A stretch of 33,736 nt of DNA, taken from positions 1-33,736 of the forward strand of contig CANRBM010000012.1 in assembly GCA_947628855.1 (NCBI GenBank), read 5' to 3'. Below, piece after piece: positions 17,224 through 23,184 of this stretch. Each line of letters begins with the position of its first letter. Position 1 is the stretch's first letter. Origin of the DNA: an uncultured Clostridia bacterium (lineage in GTDB: Bacteria; Bacillota; Clostridia; Christensenellales; CAG-917). A program made the translations under genes and the position numbers. The notes below the pieces were generated by a model. That model was not told the DNA's origin. It made no database searches and saw only the letters and a list, made by a program, of their open reading frames with translations.

Positions 17224-17406
17224 GCAACATTATTCCAAAAAATTGTTTTTGTAAACCAACGCAAATTTTGTGTGGAAAAATTTTGATATACAGGGGAAAC
17301 TTATAGGTAGTTTTACTTGTTCCACCCCCTGTATTCAAAAACAAGGAATAGTGTTGCGACTATGGAACGGTATTCTACAACGCCGTTCCAAAGGAGCGGC
17401 GTTTTT
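17224..17406 (+). ncRNA. Candidate riboswitch-like leader RNA, copy B, upstream of the SLOG-like gene
   Basis: A predicted leader of about 183 bases. Closing helix: GCAACATTATTCC (17224-17236) with GGAATAGTGTTGC (17345-17357), 13 bp. Apical helix: ATACAGGGG (17288-17296) with CCCCTGTAT (17326-17334), continued outward by TTTTGA/TCAAAA (17281-17286 with 17335-17340), and capped by a loop with AGGTAGTTTTACTTGTTCC. Antiterminator: GGAACGG (17364-17370) with CCGTTCC (17383-17389). Terminator: 17381-17389 with 17393-17401, then T5 directly before ATG 17407. The Shine-Dalgarno AGGAG sits inside the terminator stem, so both transcription and translation could be controlled. Relative to copy A the arms have changed sequence yet still pair. 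Ligand unknown. Confidence 0.8.
17381..17406 (+). terminator. Terminator of RNA copy B, overlapping the RBS of the next gene
   Basis: CGCCGTTCC, loop AAA, GGAGCGGCG, TTTTT, immediately followed by ATG 17407. AGGAG at 17392-17396 is the likely ribosome binding site and is paired in this stem. Confidence 0.8.
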
Positions 17407-17877
17407 ATGATCGAACAAGACAAAATTTGCTCGTGTTTCGGGCATAAACAAGTTGATATCACAGACGCGTTGCGCGCTAATGTCGCAGAGGCGATAGATA
17501 GCGCGATAAAAGAAGGGGTACGTACGTTTCTCTTTGGAGGGTTGAGCGATTTTGACGACCTGGTGTACGACATAGTTTCGGAGAAGAAAAAGGCGATGCC
17601 CGATTTGAATATCAAGAGGGTATTTTGTTTTCCACTCGACCACGACCTGCACAAGCCGCCGCATTGGTTTGAACATAAGGAATACGAGGCGCTTGATTGT
17701 CCCGCGAAGAGCTTTGAGTATTGGTATACGGCGTTGTACTATCGCAACTGCGCTATGATAGACATGAGCGACGTAGTGCTTTTCTACGCCGAACAGCGCG
17801 AGAACAGCGGCGCTTGCAAAACCCTCGCTTACGCGCACAAAAAACATAAACACATTGTAAATTTTGCGGAGCGATAA
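17407..17877 (+). CDS. SLOG-family (DUF1273-like) nucleotide-binding protein
   Basis: A 156-residue protein resembling the SLOG superfamily branch near DUF1273/YpsA. It has CSCFGHKQVD at the start, a Rossmann-type GVRTFLFGGLSDFDDLVYDIV segment (about 38-58), RNCAMIDMSDVVLFYAE (about 118-134) and SGACKTLAYAHKKHKHIVNF at the end. SLOG proteins bind nucleotides or related small molecules; no reaction can be assigned here. The frame is open further upstream, but ATG 17407 fits: AGGAG lies 10 bases before it and the family N-terminus begins there. Expression appears to depend on read-through of the upstream structured RNA. A duplicated but dead start (ATGATCTAA at 17149) suggests that a second copy once existed. 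Confidence 0.8.
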   Translation: MIEQDKICSCFGHKQVDITDALRANVAEAIDSAIKEGVRTFLFGGLSDFDDLVYDIVSEKKKAMPDLNIKRVFCFPLDHDLHKPPHWFEHKEYEALDCPAKSFEYWYTALYYRNCAMIDMSDVVLFYAEQRENSGACKTLAYAHKKHKHIVNFAER

Positions 17878-18220
17878 ACTTGGATAGGAGTGGGCGTTAA
17901 TTCGCTCGGACAAGGGGTTACTAGAGTTCAAGCACGAAAAGTGTTGGTGTCTCAGACATTGGAGTGAAAGACCCAACCTCTCCCTTCGTTACGTGCAGCG
18001 ATGAGTCGGGTATTAGTATGAGCATAACGTTCCGCCACACTGCACTCAGTACTCCCCTCCCTCTCCGTACTCACTAACGGTTTGCGCTCGAGCGCAAACA
18101 CAGCCCAAACGTTACGGCGCGGCAGGGCGGGAAGGGGCTGCGCTCGCTCACCGAGATACGTCGTGCAGACAAGTCTGCAATTATGCCACTTGTTCGGGCG
18201 GAAATAAAACAGAGCTCCGC
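17878..18220. other. Non-coding stretch with short palindromes
   Basis: No gene recognised. It contains a 20-base perfect palindrome at 18080-18099 (GTTTGCGCTC and its complement), a hairpin TGCAGAC-AA-GTCTGCA at 18164-18179, and GGGCGGA/TCCGCCC at 18196-18222. The region 17940-18080 resembles no other repeat in the window. Its function is unknown. Confidence 0.4.
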
Positions 18221-18430
18221 CCTCACTGCGTACTTAGGGTAAAACCGCTTGCTCCGCGAAGTTGCTCGGACAAGGCAGACGGCGTGTATAAGAAAGCTCG
18301 GGCAGAGGATGCGTTAATCGCTCGGACTAGGGGTTTCCTCGACACTTTACCCCAAAAAATCACTTCGTAATTTTGTGGAGATCCCGATTTAATACCCCAT
18401 AAAATCGCTACGCAATTTTATGGGGACCCC
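18221..18430. repeat. Shared module plus two palindromic units
   Basis: Bases 18221-18303 repeat the module at 4070-4148 (GCCCTCACTGCGTACTTAG onward). Palindromic units follow at 18350-18380 and 18395-18425. The second has the exact consensus arms CCCCATAAAAT/ATTTTATGGGG. Confidence 0.65.
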
Positions 18431-18439
18431 AATGTCGCT

Positions 18440-18725
18440 CGGACAGAGGTAACGTTAATCACTCAGACAATACTAACGTCAATATCAAGCTCTCACGCAG
18501 GAGTTTTGACGCTTGCATACAAATCAAAAACGCGAGCGACGGCAAGTATTTGCCTAGCTCGCGTTTTTAGCTTGGGGTGCAGGGGACGAAGTCCCTTGCC
18601 GCGGTGTGGGCGCGTAGCCCACATATGGGTGTGGGGCAGCGCCCCACCTAGGGCGTGCAGGGCTCGCAGCCCTGCGTGGGGCGACGAAGTCCCTTGCCGG
18701 GGCGTGGGGCAGCGCCCCACATAGA
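18440..18725. repeat. Composite hairpin repeat, copy 3 (3' of queH)
   Basis: The longest copy. It has the conserved segment with CACGCAGGAGTTTTGACG, then AAAAACGCGAGC / GCTCGCGTTTTT as a two-way terminator-like stem enclosing GGCAA/TTGCC, then a run of hairpins (GTGGGC/GCCCAC, GTGGGGC/GCCCCAC twice, GCAGGGC/GCCCTGC). The right edge is 3 bases from the queH stop. Confidence 0.7.
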
Positions 18726-18727
18726 TT

Positions 18728-19327
18728 TTATGTGGAATAGTGGCAGCCGCAGTAGGATTGGCGATAGATGCCGAGCTGTTTACTCAGGCGGGTGGATTTC
18801 AAAAAGCCGTCGTGTTTTTTGAAGTCGGAGGGGAGGTAGGGGACGTCGTAGAGTTCGCCTATGCCTGCGCCAATCTCGTTTATGAGCGCGGCGTTTTTGT
18901 GCGGGCTGACGGTGAGGGTTGTCGCAAAAAAGTCAAAGTCGTCAAGGTGTTCCGAAAAATACTCTCCCGTAGCGTTGAGGCGTAGGTCGAAACAGCGGGT
19001 GCAGCGCTCGCCGCCCTCGGGCAGAGCCTCTAAGCCGCGCGCTCTTTGAAGGAAATCCTCCTCGGGTTGCGGCGGGACGACAAGAGGTATGCCGCCGAAA
19101 TAGTCAAGTACAGTTTTAAGAGCGTCGAGGCGCTTCTCCCACTCCTCGTGCGGGAGGATGTTGGGATTGTAGTAGAAGGCGGTGACGTCAAAGTACGGCG
19201 CGATGTTTGCAAGCACTCCGCAAGCGCAGGGCCCGCAGCAGGTGTGCAAAAGCAGGCGCGGCTTCTCATGTCCGCCCTTCACAAGGTCGATAACGCTGTC
19301 AAAATCCATATTGTACATTCTTTCCAT
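18728..19327 (-). CDS. queH: Epoxyqueuosine reductase QueH
   Basis: QueH (formerly DUF208) reduces epoxyqueuosine to queuosine in tRNA, the last step of queuosine synthesis, and is not related in sequence to QueG. The 199-residue protein shows the conserved cysteines: LHTCCGPCACG (Cys30, 31 and 34), CTRCFDLRL in the middle and SYCGCHYS at the C-terminus, as expected for its metal and Fe-S sites. ATG 19327 lies 6 bases after a TATACT, which would make the mRNA leaderless; ATG 19318 or 19309 are alternatives, the latter with GGAAAG 10 bases upstream. It stands alone, with a composite repeat directly after the stop. Confidence 0.93.
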   Translation of the reverse strand: MERMYNMDFDSVIDLVKGGHEKPRLLLHTCCGPCACGVLANIAPYFDVTAFYYNPNILPHEEWEKRLDALKTVLDYFGGIPLVVPPQPEEDFLQRARGLEALPEGGERCTRCFDLRLNATGEYFSEHLDDFDFFATTLTVSPHKNAALINEIGAGIGELYDVPYLPSDFKKHDGFLKSTRLSKQLGIYRQSYCGCHYST

Positions 19328-19333
19328 AGCTAC

Positions 19334-19339
19334 AGTATA
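19334..19339 (-). promoter_or_regulatory. -10 box of queH
   Basis: TATACT on the minus strand, 6 bases before ATG 19327, so the predicted start falls on the A of that codon. The -35 region is poor (TTCCCC at 17 bases). Confidence 0.45.
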
Positions 19340-19381
19340 GCACGGTTTTTGAGGGCGGGGAAGAGTATTTTTGCGATAAGG

Positions 19382-19410
19382 TTGACAATTTCAGCCATAT
19401 ATCGTAAAAT
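19382..19410 (+). promoter_or_regulatory. Promoter of the TM1266-type regulator leader
   Basis: A perfect TTGACA (19382-19387), 17-base spacer, and TAAAAT (19405-19410), with a predicted start near 19417. This leaves a leader of about 166 bases before ATG 19583. Confidence 0.75.
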
Positions 19411-19416
19411 GTTTAC

Positions 19417-19558
19417 AACAGATCTCAAAACGATGACAGCCCTAGATTTCGGCGCGGCGGACTTGTCCAAAGCAATGAGCGAGGGTCGGAGTGTAAGACA
19501 TCAAATATAAGCCGCATATCAATGGGGCGTCGCTGTCTTGCACGGTGGCGCCTCTTTT
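19417..19558 (+). ncRNA. Candidate attenuator/riboswitch leader of the TM1266-type gene
   Basis: The leader contains a 12-bp terminator stem (19524-19535 with 19543-19554, several G-T pairs) followed by TTTTG. Two upstream segments can pair with its left arm and loop: GTGTAAGACA (19491-19500) with TGTCTTGCAC (19534-19543), 10 bp, and GACAGC (19435-19440) with GCTGTC (19532-19537). Other local hairpins include GGAC-UU-GUCC at 19470-19479. The arrangement suggests conditional termination. I could not match it to a known riboswitch class; the TPP, SAM, cobalamin, FMN and ZTP signatures are absent. Confidence 0.55.
19524..19558 (+). terminator. Terminator-like hairpin in the TM1266-type leader
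   Basis: GGGGCGTCGCTG, loop TCTTGCA, CGGTGGCGCCTC, then TTTTG, 24 bases before the start codon. Confidence 0.6.
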
Positions 19559-19582
19559 GTTTGGGAGAAAAAGGAGTAGGAT

Positions 19583-19840
19583 ATGAAACGTATCGGAGTT
19601 GTGGGAATAGTCGTGAGCGGGGACAAAGGCACTGTGCTCGAGATGCAAAAAGTGCTGAGCGACTTTGGCGACATCATAGTCGGACGCATGGGCGTGCCGC
19701 GCCCGCATGTAAACACTATCGCGCTGATCGTGGAGGGCGAGCAGGAGAGATTGTCCGCGCTTACGGGCAGGCTGGGCAGGCTTGAAGGGCTCAACGTCAA
19801 GTCCGCGCTGACTTCGGCAGAGATAGAGGATAAAGACTGA
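19583..19840 (+). CDS. Iron-only hydrogenase system regulator, TM1266 type
   Basis: An 85-residue ACT-like protein matching the small family represented by Thermotoga TM1266, which accompanies [FeFe]-hydrogenase maturation genes. It has the typical N-terminus MKRIGVVGIVVSGDKG, then FGDIIVGRMGVPRPHVNTIALIVEGE and LTGRLGRLEGLNVKSALT at the end. The ferredoxin-like fold suggests it senses a small ligand and regulates; the ligand is unknown. A good AAGGAG precedes ATG 19583. No hydrogenase gene is in the window; the neighbours are an ABC importer on the same strand and a structured leader upstream. Confidence 0.85.
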   Translation: MKRIGVVGIVVSGDKGTVLEMQKVLSDFGDIIVGRMGVPRPHVNTIALIVEGEQERLSALTGRLGRLEGLNVKSALTSAEIEDKD

Positions 19841-19917
19841 AAACCGCTTAAAACCGCTCAAATTTTGGGATAAAATCGAGATGTGAGAGCAAAAGTATTT
19901 TAAAAATAAGGCAAATT

Positions 19918-19923
19918 TATAAT
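19918..19923 (+). promoter_or_regulatory. Possible -10 box of the ABC importer within an inverted repeat
   Basis: TATAAT lies between GGCAAA (19910-19915) and TTTGCC (19926-19931), an arrangement that could be an operator over the promoter. The -35 region is weak, so this is tentative. Confidence 0.35.
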
Positions 19924-19967
19924 AGTTTGCCGCATAATGGACATAAATTTTTGTGAGGTATAAAACT

Positions 19968-21008
19968 ATGAAAAAGCTGTTTAAAGCAATTTCGCTCATC
20001 GCCGTCATCGCGCTCCTCGCGGGCGTGCTGGCATTCTCGCTTGTCGCTTGCGACGGCAAAAACGATACGACGCTGCGCTTCGCCGCACCTGACGGCACTC
20101 CCGCGCTCGCAATGCTAACTCTCGCCTCCGAGGGACAGAAACTCGGCGGCAAGACAGTTGATTACGAGGTGGTAAGCCCAAGCAACATCGCCACCGAAAT
20201 GACGAGCGGCAAGGCTGATATAGTGATCATGCCCGTCAACGCGGGCGCGACGCAAATAGTCAAAAACGGCGTGGACTACAAGCTCATTTCCATAGCCGTC
20301 GAGGGCAGTCTGTACCTCGTGGGGCATAAGGAGGCAGATGGGGCAGGCAATGTCCCCGACATTACCATAAACGACATCAAGGGGAAGAAGATCGCTTGCA
20401 TAGGCGAGCAGGGCGTCCCCGGACTTGTTTTCAAATACGTAATGAGCAAAAACGGCATAAATATAGTCACGGACGAGGCGAAGAAGGACGCGCTCGGCGA
20501 GAACGAAGTTTTTGTGGAATATGTAGCGGACGGTTCCGTCGCGGCGCAGAGATACAAAGGCGGAATGGTGGATTTCATCGTCGTGGGCGAACCCGCCGCT
20601 ACCGCGCAAAAGGCTAACAAGGATAACAATATCAACGCGGAAATGAATATGCAGACTGAGTATGCTAAAGCAAACGGGACGCAGGGCGTGGACGACTATC
20701 CGCAGGCGGGACTGTTTGTTAAGACCGCGCTAACGCAGGACACACAACTCATGAAAGACCTCTTTGCCGCGCTCGACAAAAACGAGGATTGGATAGAGGC
20801 AAATGCGGACAAGGTGACTGCAGAGGCGGAGAAGATTGGCAGCACGTCCAAATTTCCCGCGCCGGCTATCCCGAGGTGCGCGCTTGATTGCAGCGACCTC
20901 GACGCAGAGGACGTGAGCGAGATACTCGCATTCTTGAATAGCGTCGCGCCCGCAGTCAAGTGGGAGGAGGGCAAAGACAAGCTGTTCGCCCTCGGTCTCG
21001 CGGGGTGA
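19968..21008 (+). CDS. ABC transporter substrate-binding lipoprotein (NMT1/SsuA-like)
   Basis: A 346-residue extracellular solute-binding protein. It has a signal peptide with a hydrophobic core (about residues 7-25) and a lipobox ending SLVAC, so it is anchored to the outer face of the membrane by Cys29. The mature part starts with TLRFAAPDGTPALAM and has the two-lobed layout of the NMT1/THI5-like and SsuA/TauA type, including a DIVIMPVNAGATQIVKNG segment. The substrate is unknown; sulfonate, thiamine-precursor and similar nitrogen or sulfur compounds are typical for the family. I preferred ATG 19968 with GAGGT upstream over GTG 19953. Permease and ATPase genes follow. Confidence 0.85.
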   Translation: MKKLFKAISLIAVIALLAGVLAFSLVACDGKNDTTLRFAAPDGTPALAMLTLASEGQKLGGKTVDYEVVSPSNIATEMTSGKADIVIMPVNAGATQIVKNGVDYKLISIAVEGSLYLVGHKEADGAGNVPDITINDIKGKKIACIGEQGVPGLVFKYVMSKNGINIVTDEAKKDALGENEVFVEYVADGSVAAQRYKGGMVDFIVVGEPAATAQKANKDNNINAEMNMQTEYAKANGTQGVDDYPQAGLFVKTALTQDTQLMKDLFAALDKNEDWIEANADKVTAEAEKIGSTSKFPAPAIPRCALDCSDLDAEDVSEILAFLNSVAPAVKWEEGKDKLFALGLAG

Positions 21009-21009
21009 G

Positions 21010-21110
21010 GACTGGGGGATCCCTCGACTGCGCTCGGAATGACAACGAAAAAAAATAAGGGTGCTCGCACTTGGGGATGTTTCGACTGCGCTCAACATGA
21101 CAGCGAAAAA
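21010..21110. repeat. Pair of short intergenic repeats inside the ABC operon
   Basis: Two tandem copies of GACTGCGCTCGGAATGACA-like sequence (21026-21044 and 21084-21102), each followed by GCGAAAAAAA or CGAAAAAAA. They are inverted relative to the family seen at 2857 and 16678. They lie between the binding protein and the permease and may lower expression of the downstream genes. Confidence 0.5.
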
Positions 21111-21178
21111 AATCGCCTGTGATGACACTTAGATATAAAGATAATAACAATAAGACATGATATAAAAATCGTAACTAT

Positions 21179-21963
21179 ATGAAATCAAAAGCAAAGCTAA
21201 ATAAAAAAGAGGTCAAAAATTTTGCCCTCAACATATTTTATCCGCTGCTGGCGCTCGCTTTAGTGCTTGCGATATGGGCGATATGGGCGGCGGCGGGGGC
21301 AAGCCCTATCTTGTCCCGTCGCCCGCCGTCGTACTCGGGGAGTTTTTCTCGCTCGGCGGGGAGGGCGGATTTTGGCTTGCCGTGCTTGCCACGCTGGGCA
21401 GGACTTTGCTTTGCTTTTTGCTCTCATTCGTATTCGCGCTAGGTCTCGCGGCGCTGGGCGGCGTATTCAAGCCCGTGCACAGGGTCATGTCGCCCATTGT
21501 AAGCATACTGCGCGCCGCTCCTACGGTGGCGGTCATACTCATATTGTACGCCTTTATGGACAAGCAAAGCATGTCCGTGGTCGTCGGAGCCCTCATCGCG
21601 TTTCCGGTGTTGTACTCCGCGTTTTACAGCGCGATAGACGGCGTGGACAGGGACGTCCTCGATATGGCGAAACTGTACAAAGTGCGCGCCGTGGACAGGG
21701 TGTTTATGATATACCTGCCGTCCATCGCGGGCACGCTTTTTGACAGCAGCAGAGCGACGCTTTCGCTCACGCTCAAAGTCGTTATCGCGGCGGAGATCCT
21801 CACCAACCTCGCGGGGAGCATAGGGCACAATATCCAATTCTACTATGCCGCGGGAGACGAGATGGCGCTTCTGTTTGCCTGGACGCTTGTGGCGATCGTG
21901 TTCAGCTTTGTGCTGGAGGGGGCTGTGCTGCTCCTCAAAAAACTGTGGGAGGCGACAAGATGA
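21179..21963 (+). CDS. ABC transporter permease (SsuC/TauC-like), apparent frameshift
   Basis: Inner-membrane permease of the importer. The N-terminal part from ATG 21179 (MKSKAKLNKKEVKN and a first membrane span to WAAAG) and the rest (KPYLVPSPAVVLGEFF to the stop at 21963) lie in different frames. The change falls at a run of five G (21295-21299); one more G would give a continuous chain of about 261 residues reading AAAGGKPYLVPSP, as in relatives. The EAA-type cytoplasmic loop for ATPase contact is around KLYKVRAVDRVFMIYLPS. It may be a sequencing or assembly error, a real inactivating or phase-variable slip, or programmed -1 slippage. The last codons overlap the ATPase start (ATGA). Confidence 0.75.
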
Positions 21964-22679
21964 CCCTTTTGAATATCGAAAACTTGAGCGTGAGCTATGG
22001 CGACAGGGTTGTATTCGACGACTTCTCGCAGGCGTTTGCGGGCGGCAAAATAAGCGTCATTTTGGGTGGTAGCGGAGTAGGCAAGACGACTCTGCTCAAC
22101 GCTGTAGCGGGGCTGCTCCCGTATGGCGGAAAAATAGACCTCGGCGGGCAGGGAGTGAGCTATATTTTCCAAAGCGACCGCCTTGTCAAAAATATCTCCG
22201 TGTACAAAAATCTCGAGCTTGTGCTCAAGGCGACCGTCAAGGATAGAAAGGAGCGCAGGCGGCGCATAGAGGAGACCCTCGCGCTGCTCGAGATCGAGGA
22301 CGAGGCGAAAAAACTGCCTACGGAGCTCAGCGGCGGACAGGCACAGCGCGTCGCTATGGCAAGGGCGTATCTTTTCGACGCGGATATTTTGCTGCTGGAC
22401 GAGCCGTTCAAGGCGCTCGATACCGCGCTCAAGGCGAGGCTGATCGCGCAACTCATAGCCTTAAACGAGAAAAAACCGCGCACTATCGTCTTTGTCACCC
22501 ACGCCATAGACGAGTGTCTGCTCACCGCGGACGATTGGTATGTGCTGTCCGGCTCGCCCGCGGGGATATGCGCAAGCGGCAGCATAGATATCCCGAAGGA
22601 AGAGAGAAAACTCTCAAGCCCCGCCCTTGCCACCGTCCGAGAAGAGCTTTTAAAAGCTATAGAAAGCTGTGATTTTTAA
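21960..22679 (+). CDS. ABC transporter ATP-binding protein (SsuB/TauB-like)
   Basis: A 239-residue ATPase that powers the importer. All motifs are present: Walker A GGSGVGKTT (about 36-44), Q-loop FQSDRL, signature LSGGQAQR, Walker B ILLLDEP and the H-loop VTHAIDE. It is shorter than many family members because the region between Walker A and the Q-loop is compact. The start ATG 21960 overlaps the permease stop and has GGGAGG at a good distance; an earlier in-frame ATG at 21945 is less likely. Confidence 0.93.
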   Translation: MTLLNIENLSVSYGDRVVFDDFSQAFAGGKISVILGGSGVGKTTLLNAVAGLLPYGGKIDLGGQGVSYIFQSDRLVKNISVYKNLELVLKATVKDRKERRRRIEETLALLEIEDEAKKLPTELSGGQAQRVAMARAYLFDADILLLDEPFKALDTALKARLIAQLIALNEKKPRTIVFVTHAIDECLLTADDWYVLSGSPAGICASGSIDIPKEERKLSSPALATVREELLKAIESCDF

Positions 22680-22702
22680 AAAACTTTTCGGGCGGAAATC
22701 GC

Positions 22703-22731
22703 TTGACAGCGCGCGGGAGGTCATCTATAAT
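22703..22731 (+). promoter_or_regulatory. Promoter of rpmE
   Basis: A perfect TTGACA (22703-22708), 17-base spacer and a perfect TATAAT (22726-22731). The strong promoter suits a ribosomal protein gene. The short leader carries the hairpin ACGCGC-AGAAG-GCGCGT (22752-22768), a possible L31 autoregulatory site. Confidence 0.85.
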
Positions 22732-22802
22732 AAAATAACTTTATGTCATATACGCGCAGAAGGCGCGTGTGGGCGTAAAAAAACGTTTATAGGAGTTTGA
22801 CA

Positions 22803-23009
22803 ATGAAAGAAGGTATTCATCCGAATTACCACACTGTCACCGTCACATGTGCTTGCGGCAACACTTTCCTCTCCGGCACCACTAAGAACGTGCAGGAAAT
22901 GAAGGTGGAAATTTGCTCCAAGTGCCATCCCTACTTCACGGGCAAGCAAAAGCTCGTCGATACAGGCGGACGCGTTGACAAGTTCAAGAAGAGATACAAT
23001 CTCGATTGA
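22803..23009 (+). CDS. rpmE: 50S ribosomal protein L31
   Basis: A 68-residue ribosomal protein with the typical N-terminus [22 protein letters not shown] and C-terminus [19 protein letters not shown]. The cysteines CACG and CSKC form the zinc site of the zinc-containing (C+) type. AGGAG precedes ATG 22803. It has its own strong promoter and a terminator at 23078, so it is monocistronic. Confidence 0.97.
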   Translation: MKEGIHPNYHTVTVTCACGNTFLSGTTKNVQEMKVEICSKCHPYFTGKQKLVDTGGRVDKFKKRYNLD

Positions 23010-23012
23010 TTT

Positions 23013-23103
23013 TCACAAGCGCAAAGTGCTTGTGAGACTGAGTTTCGCAGGCGCGCAGTGCTTGCGGTCAAGGGGAGTGCAGGCACTTTGGTGTCTGCAT
23101 TTT
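23013..23103 (+). terminator. Three tandem hairpins ending in the rpmE terminator
   Basis: Hairpin 1: TCACAAGC/GCTTGTGA (23013-23035). Hairpin 2, a diverged copy: CGCAGGC/GCTTGCG (about 23046-23066). Hairpin 3: TGCAGGCAC, loop TTTG, GTGTCTGCA then TTTT (23078-23103), a proper intrinsic terminator. Confidence 0.7.
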
Positions 23104-23132
23104 ACAAATATGGGGCACGGCTACTCCATAGG

Positions 23133-23154
23133 GAAGGTATGAAAATATACCTTC
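23133..23154 (+). other. Hairpin 30 bases before the yqhQ-prmC start
   Basis: GAAGGTAT, loop GAAAAT, ATACCTTC: a perfect 8-bp stem between the rpmE terminator and the next gene. It may be a leader structure. Confidence 0.45.
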
Positions 23155-23184
23155 GTGGAGAAGAGTCGGCGCAAACGTATAGAT

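Noticed and set aside
17224..17406. Copy B leader as a T-box, c-di-GMP or other known riboswitch
   Set aside because: No T-box AGGGTGGNACCGCG-type bulge, no c-di-GMP core and no other signature I know; the gene downstream is not a tRNA synthetase or biosynthetic gene.
18506..18724. Small open frame across composite repeat copy 3, with a similar one in copy 4
   Set aside because: The frame follows from the hairpin repeats; hairpin arms are conserved rather than codons, and the copies do not share one frame throughout.
19417..19558. TM1266 leader as a TPP riboswitch, because NMT1-like binding proteins can carry thiamine precursors
   Set aside because: The conserved CUGAGA and ACCUGA elements of the THI box are absent.
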